Assembly: GCA_964523895.1 (NCBI GenBank)
Contig: CAZGBJ010000002.1
Span: 91,303-155,302, forward strand
Direction: 5' to 3'
DNA from: UBA7359 sp964523895
Lineage (GTDB): Bacteria > Pseudomonadota > Gammaproteobacteria > Eutrophobiales > Eutrophobiaceae
DNA: 64,000 bases
Numbering within the stretch: the first letter of the stretch is position 1; every line of letters starts with the position of its first letter. Under the pieces are notes generated by a model that did no database searches, had not been told where the DNA came from, and saw only the letters and a program-made list of their open reading frames with translations. Position numbers and translations under genes: made by a program. Below are positions 53,494 to 62,102 of this stretch, piece after piece.

Positions 53494-55449
53494 ATGTCTG
53501 TCGAAGCAAAACAGGAAACATTAGGGTTTCAAACCGAGGTTAAGCAGTTGCTGCACCTCATGATCCATTCTCTTTATAGTAATAAGGAGATATTTTTACG
53601 TGAGTTAATCTCGAATGCCTCGGATGCAGCAGATAAATTACGTTTTGAAGCACTAAAAGACGATGGACTTTATGAAGATGATTCTGAGTTAAAAATAAGA
53701 GTTGAATTTAATAAGGATTTAAAAACGATTACCGTCATCGATAATGGTATCGGTATGTCGCGAGATGATGTTGTCGAACATCTCGGTACCATTGCTAAAT
53801 CGGGCACCAGCCAATTTTTTGAAGCACTTACTGGTGATCAATCTAAAGATTCACAACTCATTGGTCAATTTGGAGTGGGTTTTTATTCCTGTTTTATTGT
53901 CGCAAAGAAAGTCGAAGTCACCACACGGCGCGCTGGACTAGCTGCAGAGGAAGGTGTGCGTTGGACATCAGAAGGTGAAAATGATTACAACGTAGAAACG
54001 CTGGATTGCCTCAAGCGCGGTACTAAAGTGGTATTGCATCTGCGTGATGATATGGATGAATTTTTAAACGACTATAAATTAAAAGGGATTATCACTAAAT
54101 ATTCTGATCATATTTCTTTGCCAATCGTCATGGATAAAGAGGTGCAGATTGAAGAGCCTGAAGAAGAAGGCGAAGCTAAAGAAGCTGAGAAAAAAGAAGA
54201 TGAAAAGAAAGAGCCTAAATTTGAGGTAGTTGAAGATACGGTTAACAGTGCTACGGCTTTATGGGCACGTAACAAGAAAGACATTAAACCCGAAGAATAT
54301 AACGAATTTTATAAACATGTCGGTCATGATTTTGAAGATCCGATGGCGCATATTCATAGCAAAGTTGAAGGTAAGCTCGAATACAATTCTCTCTTATATA
54401 TACCTGCAAGAGCGCCATTCGATCTGTGGGACAGAGATCAACGTCATGGCGTAAAGCTATATGTAAAACGTGTGTTTATTATGGATGATGCGGACCAGCT
54501 AATTCCATCATGGTTACGTTTTGTGCGTGGCGTTGTCGATTCAGATGATTTGCCACTCAATGTGTCACGTGAAATTTTGCAACATAATAAAGTGATCGAT
54601 TCGATACGTTCAGGTAGTACGAAAAAAATTCTTGGCTTGTTAAAAACAATGTCTGAAAAGGAACAGGATAAGTACGCTGAGTTCTGGAAAATTTTTGGCA
54701 AGGTGTTAAAGGAAGGTGTAATTGATGCACCGGATCATAAAGAGGATTTATCAAATCTATTCCGTTTTGCCAGCTCACATGAAGATAGTGAAGAACAAAA
54801 AGTATCTTTGAAAGATTACGTTGAGCGTATGCAAGAAGGACAAAAAGCCATATATTTTGTTACAGCTGATACCTATGCCAAGGCGAAGAATAGTCCGCAC
54901 CTTGAAATCTTCAGGAAAAAAGATATTGAAGTATTATTATTCTCGGATCCGATAGATGAGTGGGTAACATCGCATCTAAATGAATTCGACGGTAAACCAT
55001 TACAGTCAGTCAATAAGGGAGCACTTGATCTTGGTGATATTCAGGATGAAGATGAAAAGAAAGAAGATGAGAAAAAGAGCCAGGATTATGACAAATTGGC
55101 AAAACGCATTAACAAGATTCTGGATGAAAAGGTTAAAGAAGTTCGCGCGACATCACGTTTAACAACTTCACCTGCTTGTCTGGTCAGTGATGAGCATGAT
55201 ATGGGACGACATATGGAACAGATACTTCAGGCTTCTGGACAAAGTATTCCCGGTTCCAAACCCATTCTTGAGATTAATCCAGATCATCCGATTGTTAAAA
55301 AGATAGATAATGAAGCGGATGAAGATTTATTTGCGGATTGGTCTCACATTCTTTTCGAACAGGCCTTATTAAGTGAGGGTGGACAACTGGATGATCCTGC
55401 CACTTTTGTAAATAAACTGAATGCGTTGATAGTCACGCTAGCAGACTAA
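53494..55449 (+). CDS. htpG: Chaperone protein HtpG (Hsp90)
   Basis: 651 residues from MSVEAKQETLGFQTEV (GAGGTGGA site upstream; a TTG 18 bases earlier is not needed). ATP-binding domain: LISNASDAADKLR, VIDNGIGMSRDDV, HLGTIAKSGT, IGQFGVGFYSCFIVA. Middle domain contains the catalytic-loop region DLPLNVSREILQHNKVI. A Glu/Lys-rich charged linker (EEEGEAKEAEKKEDEKKEPKFE) lies near residues 220-245 and a second acidic stretch near 520, both longer than in E. coli HtpG. Followed by a strong terminator. Confidence 0.97.
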   Translation: MSVEAKQETLGFQTEVKQLLHLMIHSLYSNKEIFLRELISNASDAADKLRFEALKDDGLYEDDSELKIRVEFNKDLKTITVIDNGIGMSRDDVVEHLGTIAKSGTSQFFEALTGDQSKDSQLIGQFGVGFYSCFIVAKKVEVTTRRAGLAAEEGVRWTSEGENDYNVETLDCLKRGTKVVLHLRDDMDEFLNDYKLKGIITKYSDHISLPIVMDKEVQIEEPEEEGEAKEAEKKEDEKKEPKFEVVEDTVNSATALWARNKKDIKPEEYNEFYKHVGHDFEDPMAHIHSKVEGKLEYNSLLYIPARAPFDLWDRDQRHGVKLYVKRVFIMDDADQLIPSWLRFVRGVVDSDDLPLNVSREILQHNKVIDSIRSGSTKKILGLLKTMSEKEQDKYAEFWKIFGKVLKEGVIDAPDHKEDLSNLFRFASSHEDSEEQKVSLKDYVERMQEGQKAIYFVTADTYAKAKNSPHLEIFRKKDIEVLLFSDPIDEWVTSHLNEFDGKPLQSVNKGALDLGDIQDEDEKKEDEKKSQDYDKLAKRINKILDEKVKEVRATSRLTTSPACLVSDEHDMGRHMEQILQASGQSIPGSKPILEINPDHPIVKKIDNEADEDLFADWSHILFEQALLSEGGQLDDPATFVNKLNALIVTLAD

Positions 55450-55469
55450 TCTGAATGCATTAAGTCGTT

Positions 55470-55492
55470 ATGGGGCGACATCGCCCCATTTT
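55470..55492 (+). terminator. Rho-independent terminator after htpG
   Basis: ATGGGGCGA-CA-TCGCCCCAT, a 9-bp perfect stem rich in GC, followed by TTT. Twenty bases after the htpG stop. Confidence 0.85.
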
Positions 55493-55551
55493 CCATTTCA
55501 CTCTTCATGGCGCATACCCTAAAATGAGTTCAAATCATTTTTTGGCTTGTT

Positions 55552-57189
55552 ATGGAATATTCTGAAAAAAATATTTCGAGTTTACTTCGTGAACTTAACG
55601 AAATTGGTATCGCGCTATCTGCAGAAAAAGATCACGCTCGTTTATTAGAACTCATTCTGGTCAAGGCGATGGAAATCACCAACGCCGATGGCGGCACCTT
55701 ATATAGTTGTACTGAAGATGATCACCTTAAGTTTGAAATTCTGCATAATCAATCTCTGAACATCCATAAAGGCGGTACCAGCGGCGAAGAAATTTCTTTT
55801 CATCCGCTGGCCTTGTTCGACGACGAAGGTAAACCTAACCATCATATGGTTGCTGCTAGTACTGTAGTTCGTGGTGAAACAGTCAACATTCCTGACGCCT
55901 ATGCCAGCAAAGAATTTGATTTTTCCGGTACGCGTAGTTTTGATAACAAAATGGGTTATCGTTCAACTTCATTTCTGACAGTACCGATGACCAACCATGA
56001 AAATGACATCATCGGTGTATTGCAACTCATCAATGCCATTGAACAGGATTCAGGTAAGGTCATTCCCTTTTCATCATTGGATCAACAAGTCGTGGAATCA
56101 CTTGCTTCACAAGCCGCAGTGACTATTACCAATAAAGGCTTAATAGATGCACAGAAAAATTTATTCGATTCATTTATTCAACTGATAGCCGATGCGATTG
56201 ACGAAAAGTCACCATATACAGCAGGTCATTGTCGCCGTGTTCCTGTGTTGACCAATATGCTGGCAGTGGCAGTAAATAAAATTGATGTAGGTCCGTTAAA
56301 AGACTTCAGTATGACTGAAGATGAAATATATGAACTTGATGTTGCTGCCTGGTTACATGATTGTGGAAAAATCACGACACCAGAATATGTTGTTGATAAA
56401 GGAACAAAACTGGAAACAATCTTTGATCGTATCAACTTGGTAGATATGTCATTTGAAGTATTAAAGCGTGATGCTGTTATTGATGCACTAAAATCTAGAT
56501 TAGTAAACGGAAATGGTTCGGCTGATATTGATCAGGAATTAGAGTCTGATACAGACTTGCAAAATAAATTCATCGCCTTAACAAAGGAAAGAGAAGATAT
56601 ACGTAAATACAATGTTGGTGGTGAATCACTGGAAGATGAAGATATAAAACGGATCGAAGAGATTGCTAATAGAACATACGTCGATCCAGAAGGTGAAACA
56701 GTTAAGTTGTTGGGTGAAGAAGATGTAGAAAATCTGGAAATAGGTCGCGGTACACTTTCAATTAGAGAAAGAGAAATTATTAATAATCATGTTTCAGTTA
56801 CGATAAAGATGCTTGAATCTTTACCTTATCCTAAACATCTGACTCGCGTGCCCGAATTTGCAGGCGGACATCACGAGAAAATGGATGGCACTGGCTATCC
56901 AAACAAATTAACAAAACAACAAATGTCAGTACAAGCGAGAATGATTGCAATTGCTGATGTGTTTGAAGCCCTCACTGCCAGTGACAGGCCTTACAAGAAA
57001 GCAATGAGCTTATCACAATCATTAAAAATACTAGGGCAGATGAAGCTGGATAATCATGTTGATGCTGATCTATTTGATATTTTTATACATGAAAAAATTT
57101 ATCTTGATTATGCCAATAAGCATCTAGGTAAAAAACAAATTGATGATGTTGATTTTGAAGATATTCCCGGTTATGAAATGCTTGAGTGA
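55552..57189 (+). CDS. GAF/HD-GYP phosphodiesterase-type protein
   Basis: 545 residues. GAF domain about 25-205 (ITNADGGTLYSCTEDDHLKFEILHNQSL, RSTSFLTVPMTNHENDIIGVLQLINA). HD-GYP domain from about 210: first metal-binding His in YTAGHCRRV (226), the HD pair in WLHDCGKI (267-270), HHEKMDGTGYP (about 441-451) and IADVFEALTASDRPYKKAM. HD-GYP proteins hydrolyse c-di-GMP. An insertion of about 110 residues (288-402, rich in Asp/Glu) separates the HD and GYP halves, where the standard domain continues directly. Catalytic residues appear intact, so activity is likely. Confidence 0.9.
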   Translation: MEYSEKNISSLLRELNEIGIALSAEKDHARLLELILVKAMEITNADGGTLYSCTEDDHLKFEILHNQSLNIHKGGTSGEEISFHPLALFDDEGKPNHHMVAASTVVRGETVNIPDAYASKEFDFSGTRSFDNKMGYRSTSFLTVPMTNHENDIIGVLQLINAIEQDSGKVIPFSSLDQQVVESLASQAAVTITNKGLIDAQKNLFDSFIQLIADAIDEKSPYTAGHCRRVPVLTNMLAVAVNKIDVGPLKDFSMTEDEIYELDVAAWLHDCGKITTPEYVVDKGTKLETIFDRINLVDMSFEVLKRDAVIDALKSRLVNGNGSADIDQELESDTDLQNKFIALTKEREDIRKYNVGGESLEDEDIKRIEEIANRTYVDPEGETVKLLGEEDVENLEIGRGTLSIREREIINNHVSVTIKMLESLPYPKHLTRVPEFAGGHHEKMDGTGYPNKLTKQQMSVQARMIAIADVFEALTASDRPYKKAMSLSQSLKILGQMKLDNHVDADLFDIFIHEKIYLDYANKHLGKKQIDDVDFEDIPGYEMLE

Positions 57190-57226
57190 AACGTCGAGCG
57201 TGAAAAGTGCACTTTTAACGTTTCAC
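57186..57226. repeat. Nested palindromes before prmB
   Basis: Outer arms GTGAAACGT (57186-57194) and ACGTTTCAC (57218-57226) are exact reverse complements and enclose the 14-base palindrome AAAAGTGCACTTTT (57203-57216). The element spans the HD-GYP stop codon region and ends a few bases before the prmB ATG. It may be a dispersed repeat or a structured leader. Confidence 0.5.
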
Positions 57227-57231
57227 GTCGC

Positions 57232-58095
57232 ATGACTCCTCGACAATTAGTTCAACAAACTGAAAAAATATTTTCATCATCTGACTTACATTACGGTCAT
57301 GGTACTGACAATGCACTTGATGAGGCTTTTTATCTGGTAATGGCTGCCGCTGGACTGGAATTTGATTGTGGTGAAGCGAAATTAGACGAAGACATACAGC
57401 AAAATTTACTTAGCCATATTGAAAGTCTGATCGATAAACGGATGACGCAACGCATTCCCGTTGCCTATCTTGTTAATCAGGCCTGGTTTGCCGGGCGAGA
57501 ATTTTATGTTGATGAACGGGTCTTGATACCGCGGTCACCGTTTGCGGAATTAATAACATCACAATTTATGCCCTGGCTATCTTTTAATAAGGTCAATTCG
57601 ATTCTCGATATTGGAACCGGCAGCGCTTGTATTCCCATTGCCTGTGCTTATGAATTTCCTCATGCTGAAATTAATGCCGTTGACATTGACGATGATGCAC
57701 TTGAAGTTGCGAAAATAAACGTAAAGAAACACGGTTTTAATGATCGCGTACAACTTTATAAATCAAATTTATTCGAACAACTTGAAGGTAAAAAATATGA
57801 TTTAATTATTAGTAATCCACCCTATGTGGGTAATGATGAAATGCAATTGTTACCGGAAGAATATCTACATGAACCAAGTCATGCTCTGGAAGCGAACGAC
57901 AATGGACTGGAATTAGTTGGACAAATTTTAAAACAAGCTTCGGCTTATCTAAATGAAGGCGGTGTTCTCGCAGTTGAAGTAGGCAATAGTAAAGAGATAT
58001 TGATTGAGCAGTATCCAGAGCTTCCCTTCATTTGGCTGGACTTTGAGAACGGTGGTGACGGTGTATTTCTGTTGAATAAAAGCGATTTGGCTTAA
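57232..58095 (+). CDS. prmB: Ribosomal protein L3 N5-glutamine methyltransferase
   Basis: SAM-dependent methyltransferase that modifies a glutamine of L3 during ribosome assembly. 287 residues. N-terminal helical domain, then the SAM site ILDIGTGSACIPIACAYEFP and the substrate-glutamine motif ISNPPYVGNDEM (NPPY). The L-P-E-E-Y-x-H-E-P sequence after NPPY is typical of PrmB rather than PrmC. In many gammaproteobacteria it precedes aroC, and here aroC lies about 2.9 kb downstream on the same strand. Confidence 0.94.
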   Translation: MTPRQLVQQTEKIFSSSDLHYGHGTDNALDEAFYLVMAAAGLEFDCGEAKLDEDIQQNLLSHIESLIDKRMTQRIPVAYLVNQAWFAGREFYVDERVLIPRSPFAELITSQFMPWLSFNKVNSILDIGTGSACIPIACAYEFPHAEINAVDIDDDALEVAKINVKKHGFNDRVQLYKSNLFEQLEGKKYDLIISNPPYVGNDEMQLLPEEYLHEPSHALEANDNGLELVGQILKQASAYLNEGGVLAVEVGNSKEILIEQYPELPFIWLDFENGGDGVFLLNKSDLA

Positions 58096-58184
58096 ATTTA
58101 AAAAATATAGGAAGTATTCGGAAACTAATTTAGTATTTATACTACTAAAAGTTGAAATAACAAAAATAATAGCGAGGCAGGTTA

Positions 58185-59549
58185 ATGGCAGGGGCTGACA
58201 GCAGGGAACTGAAACTCGAGGAAAATCAGGTTGCTGGCAATGGCTTACTTGATCGACGCCTGTTTTTAAAAAAAGGTCTGCAGTTTGGTGCGATTACCAC
58301 ACTTGCTTCAACAAGCTCGCTAGCGGCATCTGAATCAGCAACACCTGCTAAGGTTGAACCGGATAAGCTGCCGTGGATGCATACGCCTGGTAAGCCCTTT
58401 TCAATTTATGGCTCCCCCTCAAGTTTTGAAGATAATGTGGTTCGCTATCCCTCGCCGAATGAACTTGTTGCTGGCAATGGTGTTTCCTGGACACCGTTAC
58501 ATTTAATGGAAGGCAGTATTATCCCCAACGGTCTCCATTACGAACGTCACCATAACGGCGTGCCGCAAATTGACCCCAAAAAACATCGTTTGTTAATTCA
58601 TGGTCTGGTAAAGAAGGATTTAAGTTTTAGCATCGATGATTTATTGCGTTATCCGATGCAGTCTAAAATTTGCTTTATCGAATGTGGTGGTAACAGCAAT
58701 GCTGGCTGGAACAAACAACCGGCGCAGGCAGAAGCCGGCTACTTCAATGGCATGGTATCTGGTAGTGAATGGACTGGTGTGCCGCTTTCTGTTTTGTTAG
58801 ATGAAGTCGGTTTAAGAAAAAAAGCAAAATGGATTATAGCTGAAGGTGCTGATGCCTTTGCCATGCAAATGTCGATTCCAATAGAAAAAGCACTGGATGA
58901 TGCATTCCTTGCACTGTACCAAAACGGTGAACGTATTCGTCCGGAAAATGGCTATCCCTTGCGTTTAATTGTTCCCGGCTGGGAAGGCGTTTTGAATGTG
59001 AAATGGTTACGACGACTCAAAGTCACTAATCGTCCAGTCATGGCGCGCAATGAAACGTCGAAATACACTGAATTACAACCTTCCGGCAAGGCAAGAATGT
59101 TTACCTTTCTGATAGAGGCAAAATCTTTAATTACTTCTCCCTCGGCACACATGTTGTTAAAAACTCCCGGCTTATATCAACTGACCGGACTAGCGTGGTC
59201 GGGTCGTGGCAAGATTAGTCAGGTTGATGTGTCTGCCGATGGCGGTAAAACATGGGCAGAAGCTGAACTACAAGAACCCGTTTTAGACCGTGCCTTGACT
59301 CGATTTAGATTACCCTGGCATTGGGATGGTTCGCCAGCAGTATTATTAAGTCGCGCGGTGGATGAAACAGGTTATGTGCAACCGGATCGAAATACTTTAG
59401 TTAAAGAGCGAGGTCGAAAAGGCTTCTTTCACTACAACGCAATCACACGATGGAACGTCGACACAGATGGTTTTGTATCACATGTTTATAAAAAAGATGA
59501 ATCAGCAAAAGATACTTCTGATATCAGCATTGATAGCGACTGGGATTAG
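58185..59549 (+). CDS. soxC: SoxC, molybdopterin subunit of sulfane dehydrogenase
   Basis: 454 residues. Twin-arginine signal with RRLFLKKG near residues 25-32, so it is exported folded. Molybdopterin-binding sulfite-oxidase fold: the Mo-ligating Cys is in CFIECGGNSNAGWNKQP (Cys167). Other SoxC segments: YGSPSSFEDNVVR, TPLHLMEGSIIPNGLHYERHHNGVP, GWEGVLNVKWLRRLKV, and the C-terminal dimerisation domain (GRGKISQVDVSADGGKTWAEAEL). With SoxD it oxidises the sulfane sulfur bound to SoxY in thiosulfate oxidation. No other sox gene is in the window. Confidence 0.94.
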   Translation: MAGADSRELKLEENQVAGNGLLDRRLFLKKGLQFGAITTLASTSSLAASESATPAKVEPDKLPWMHTPGKPFSIYGSPSSFEDNVVRYPSPNELVAGNGVSWTPLHLMEGSIIPNGLHYERHHNGVPQIDPKKHRLLIHGLVKKDLSFSIDDLLRYPMQSKICFIECGGNSNAGWNKQPAQAEAGYFNGMVSGSEWTGVPLSVLLDEVGLRKKAKWIIAEGADAFAMQMSIPIEKALDDAFLALYQNGERIRPENGYPLRLIVPGWEGVLNVKWLRRLKVTNRPVMARNETSKYTELQPSGKARMFTFLIEAKSLITSPSAHMLLKTPGLYQLTGLAWSGRGKISQVDVSADGGKTWAEAELQEPVLDRALTRFRLPWHWDGSPAVLLSRAVDETGYVQPDRNTLVKERGRKGFFHYNAITRWNVDTDGFVSHVYKKDESAKDTSDISIDSDWD

Positions 59550-60033
59550 TCCTGCACTCGCTGAATCACCTCAAGGCCCGGGACTGGGAAGTAATGTCAC
59601 GCCTGAAGAAATAGCGCAGTGGGATATCAGTGTCTTTCCTGATGGTGAAGGTCTACCCGAAGGCGAGGGCACTGTTAAAGAAGGAGAAGTCCTTTATCAG
59701 CAACAGTGCATGGTTTGTCATGGTGAGAACGGCTTGGGCGCAACGGCAGATCAGCTTGCTGGTGCACAAATGAGTTTAGATAGTGAGTATCCGGAACAAA
59801 CGATAGGCAGCTACTGGCCTTATGCGACGACGGTGTTTGATGTGATACGCCGCTCTATGCCGATGACTAATCCAGGTTCATTAAGTAATGAACAAACTTA
59901 TGCTGTTACCGCTTATCTTTTATTTTTAAATAATCTCATTAGTAAAGATGACAAGATGGACGCAACATCATTACCTAAGGTAAAAATGCCCAATGAAGAT
60001 GGGTTTATAAATATTTATGAGGAAGAGAAGTAA
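59497..60033 (+). CDS. soxD: SoxD-type c-type cytochrome
   Basis: 178 residues from MNQQKILLISALIATGISPALA (signal peptide); this ATG lies inside soxC's coding end, a 53-base overlap. Single haem site CMVCH (residues 71-75) with distal Met in RRSMPMTNPGSLS. DxSVFPDGEGLPEGEGTVKEGEVLY before the haem is a SoxD-like signature. It is shorter than two-haem SoxD proteins (about 350-380), so it corresponds to the haem domain alone. Electron acceptor for SoxC. Confidence 0.9.
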   Translation: MNQQKILLISALIATGISPALAESPQGPGLGSNVTPEEIAQWDISVFPDGEGLPEGEGTVKEGEVLYQQQCMVCHGENGLGATADQLAGAQMSLDSEYPEQTIGSYWPYATTVFDVIRRSMPMTNPGSLSNEQTYAVTAYLLFLNNLISKDDKMDATSLPKVKMPNEDGFINIYEEEK

Positions 60034-60071
60034 GTTGTAATTCATTGAATTAACTTAAATGTAGTTACATA

Positions 60072-60118
60072 TTAAAAGGAAGTTAATCTTTGTTTTAAAA
60101 GGAAGTTAATCTTTGTTT
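60072..60118. repeat. Tandem 23-bp direct repeat
   Basis: TTAAAAGGAAGTTAATCTTTG followed by TTT occurs twice, at 60072-60095 and 60095-60118, exact for 24 bases with a 23-base period. It lies between soxD and the HicA-like gene pair, upstream of that pair's promoter. Confidence 0.85.
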
Positions 60119-60150
60119 CGCCTATATCAACAATATAGTTTTTATTCAGA

Positions 60151-60188
60151 AGTTGTCACTTGACAACTAAATTATATTTGCCTAGTAT
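60151..60188 (+). promoter_or_regulatory. Promoter and operator of the HicA-like/HTH pair
   Basis: Inverted repeat AGTTGTCA-CT-TGACAACT (60151-60168) overlaps a perfect -35 TTGACA (60160-60165), followed by a 17-base spacer and a -10-like TAGTAT (60183-60188). This is a classic repressor-over-promoter layout and fits autoregulation by the HTH protein encoded second in the pair. The predicted start is about 5 bases before the ATG, so the mRNA would have almost no leader. Confidence 0.7.
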
Positions 60189-60199
60189 CTTCAAGAGAA

Positions 60200-60454
60200 A
60201 TGAGAAATAGACATCCCGATAAGGATATCGAGGCTGCTCTTTGTTATGCAGAGACTAAAGGCTGGAAAGTAGTTAAGCGAACTGGGCATGCTAGGGGCAG
60301 TTTACGTTGTCCCCGTAATAATCAGGATTGTCGTTGCGGTTTGTTTTGTCAGATGTCTGTATGGAGTACACCTAAAAATCCAACACGACATGCACAACAG
60401 TTACGGCAAAAGATTGATGGGTGTATCTACGATATAGGTGAAGCAGATGAATGA
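60200..60454 (+). CDS. Small HicA-like Cys-rich protein, candidate toxin
   Basis: 84 residues, not a standard family by eye. The KGWKVVKRTGHARGSLRCP segment resembles the HicA fold (GWxxxRxxGSH), with His30 in the catalytic-type position. A Cys cluster follows (Cys37, Cys44, Cys46, Cys50: CPRNNQDCRCGLFC) and could bind zinc. The end NPTRHAQQLRQKIDGC is a basic helix. The next gene, an HTH protein, overlaps it by eight bases. Toxin identity is inferred from fold hints and gene pairing only. Confidence 0.72.
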   Translation: MRNRHPDKDIEAALCYAETKGWKVVKRTGHARGSLRCPRNNQDCRCGLFCQMSVWSTPKNPTRHAQQLRQKIDGCIYDIGEADE

Positions 60455-60935
60455 ATATCAATTTACGTTAACTTTTTCCCTGCCGGGCGAAGACGATGAC
60501 CCTGCTGAATATCTTGATGCGCTATACGAATCTGGTTGTGAAGATGCAATAGTTGGCACGGGTGCGTCAGGAAGTGTCGCATTGGAATTTGTTCGTGAAG
60601 GAAAGACGGCCAATAGCGTTATTAATTCAGCGATAAAAGATGTCAAGGTAGCGATCCCTAAGGCTAATTTAATTGAAGCAAAACCCGACTTGGTTGGGTT
60701 AACAGATGTAGCTGAAATGTTAGATTGTTCTCGTCAAAATATTCGTAAATATATGCAAACCTACCATGCGTTTCCCCCTGCGGCGTATTCAGGCAAATCA
60801 TCATTATGGCATCTATGGGAAGTGGCTAAATTTGAAAAATTAGGTATTCCTAAAACAGTTGCCGAGATCGGAAGAACTACATTTAAGTTAAACCAGGATA
60901 TAAAACAGAATCGTTTTGCCAGTTCGAATTATTAA
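60447..60935 (+). CDS. HTH DNA-binding protein, candidate antitoxin/autorepressor
   Basis: 162 residues from an ATG overlapping the preceding gene by eight bases; a GTG nine bases earlier is in frame. N-terminal half MNEYQFTLTFSLPGEDDDPAEYLDALYESGCEDAIVGTG..GSVALEFVREG is a small alpha/beta domain reminiscent of HicB-like partners; the C-terminal half has an AlpA/MerR-like helix-turn-helix (LVGLTDVAEMLDCSRQNIRKYMQTYHAFPPAAYSGKSSLWHLWEVAKF). A DNA-binding antitoxin paired with the HicA-like protein is the simplest reading. The operator at 60151-60168 is the probable target. Confidence 0.78.
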   Translation: MNEYQFTLTFSLPGEDDDPAEYLDALYESGCEDAIVGTGASGSVALEFVREGKTANSVINSAIKDVKVAIPKANLIEAKPDLVGLTDVAEMLDCSRQNIRKYMQTYHAFPPAAYSGKSSLWHLWEVAKFEKLGIPKTVAEIGRTTFKLNQDIKQNRFASSNY

Positions 60936-60999
60936 GAGTAGTAAACACAAAATAGTTCAGCATGTACGGCATCGTCGTTCCCATATACAATAGTGTGCT

Positions 61000-62100
61000 A
61001 TGTCAGGAAATACATTCGGAAAATTATTCACAGTCACCAGTGCCGGCGAAAGCCATGGTCCGGGATACGTGTGCATTATTGATGGCTGTCCACCGGGAAT
61101 GGCGTTAACAGAAGCGGATATGCAGTACGATCTGGATCGCCGTAAGCCCGGTCAATCGCGTCATGTTACTCAACGTAAGGAATCGGATACGGTAAAAATC
61201 ATGTCTGGCGTGTTTGAAGGCGTGACCACCGGAACGCCAATTGGTTTGTTAATTGAAAATGAAGATCAAAAATCAAAAGATTATGGCAATATTCAAGATA
61301 TGTTTCGTCCGGGACATGCGGATTATACTTATCAACAAAAATATGGCATTCGAGATCATCGTGGCGGTGGTCGCGCTTCTGCACGTGAAACGTGTATGCG
61401 AGTTGCTGCTGGAGCTATTGCCAAGAAATATTTAAAAGAAAAATTTGGAATAATTATTCGTGGTTATCTTGCGCAAATTGGTCCAATAAAAATAGAACAT
61501 AAAAGTTGGGATGAAGTAGAGAAAAATAGTTTCTTTTGTCCTGACGCAGATCGTGTTTCTGAATTAGATAATTATATGGATGCGCTTCGTAAAGAAGGCG
61601 AATCTATCGGTGCGCGGATTAATGTGCTTGCTGAAAATGTGCCGGTAGGTTTAGGTGAGCCTATATTTGATCGTTTAGATGCAGACATTGCCAAGGCGAT
61701 GATGGGTATTAATGCAGCAAAAGCGGTTGAGATTGGTGCCGGTTTTGAATCGGTTGAACAAAAAGGTACGGTACATCGCGATGAAATGACACCAGAAGGT
61801 TTTATTGGTAATAATGCCGGTGGTATTTTGGGTGGAATTTCTTCCGGCCAGGATATTTTAGTCAGTACGGCATTCAAACCAACTTCCAGTATTCGCTTGG
61901 CTGGAGACACAATTAATAAGTCGGGTGAAGCAACAGAAGTCGTTACAAAAGGTCGTCATGATCCTTGCGTTGGCATTCGTGCTACACCGATTGCTGAAGC
62001 TATGTTAGCTCTGGTATTAATGGATCATGCTCTACGACATCGTGCTCAAAATGCTGATGTGAATTCAGCAACGCCTATCGTTCCTGCAAGTAAGCTATAA
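61000..62100 (+). CDS. aroC: Chorismate synthase
   Basis: Final shikimate-pathway enzyme (5-enolpyruvylshikimate 3-phosphate to chorismate), FMN-dependent. 366 residues. Signatures: LFTVTSAGESHGPGY near the start, RRKPGQSRHVTQRKESD, the motif YGIRDHRGGGRASARETCMRVAAGAIAKK, GNNAGGILGGISSGQDI and GRHDPCVGIRATPIAEAM. Two bases separate it from the MFS gene. Confidence 0.97.
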   Translation: MSGNTFGKLFTVTSAGESHGPGYVCIIDGCPPGMALTEADMQYDLDRRKPGQSRHVTQRKESDTVKIMSGVFEGVTTGTPIGLLIENEDQKSKDYGNIQDMFRPGHADYTYQQKYGIRDHRGGGRASARETCMRVAAGAIAKKYLKEKFGIIIRGYLAQIGPIKIEHKSWDEVEKNSFFCPDADRVSELDNYMDALRKEGESIGARINVLAENVPVGLGEPIFDRLDADIAKAMMGINAAKAVEIGAGFESVEQKGTVHRDEMTPEGFIGNNAGGILGGISSGQDILVSTAFKPTSSIRLAGDTINKSGEATEVVTKGRHDPCVGIRATPIAEAMLALVLMDHALRHRAQNADVNSATPIVPASKL

Positions 62101-62102
62101 CT

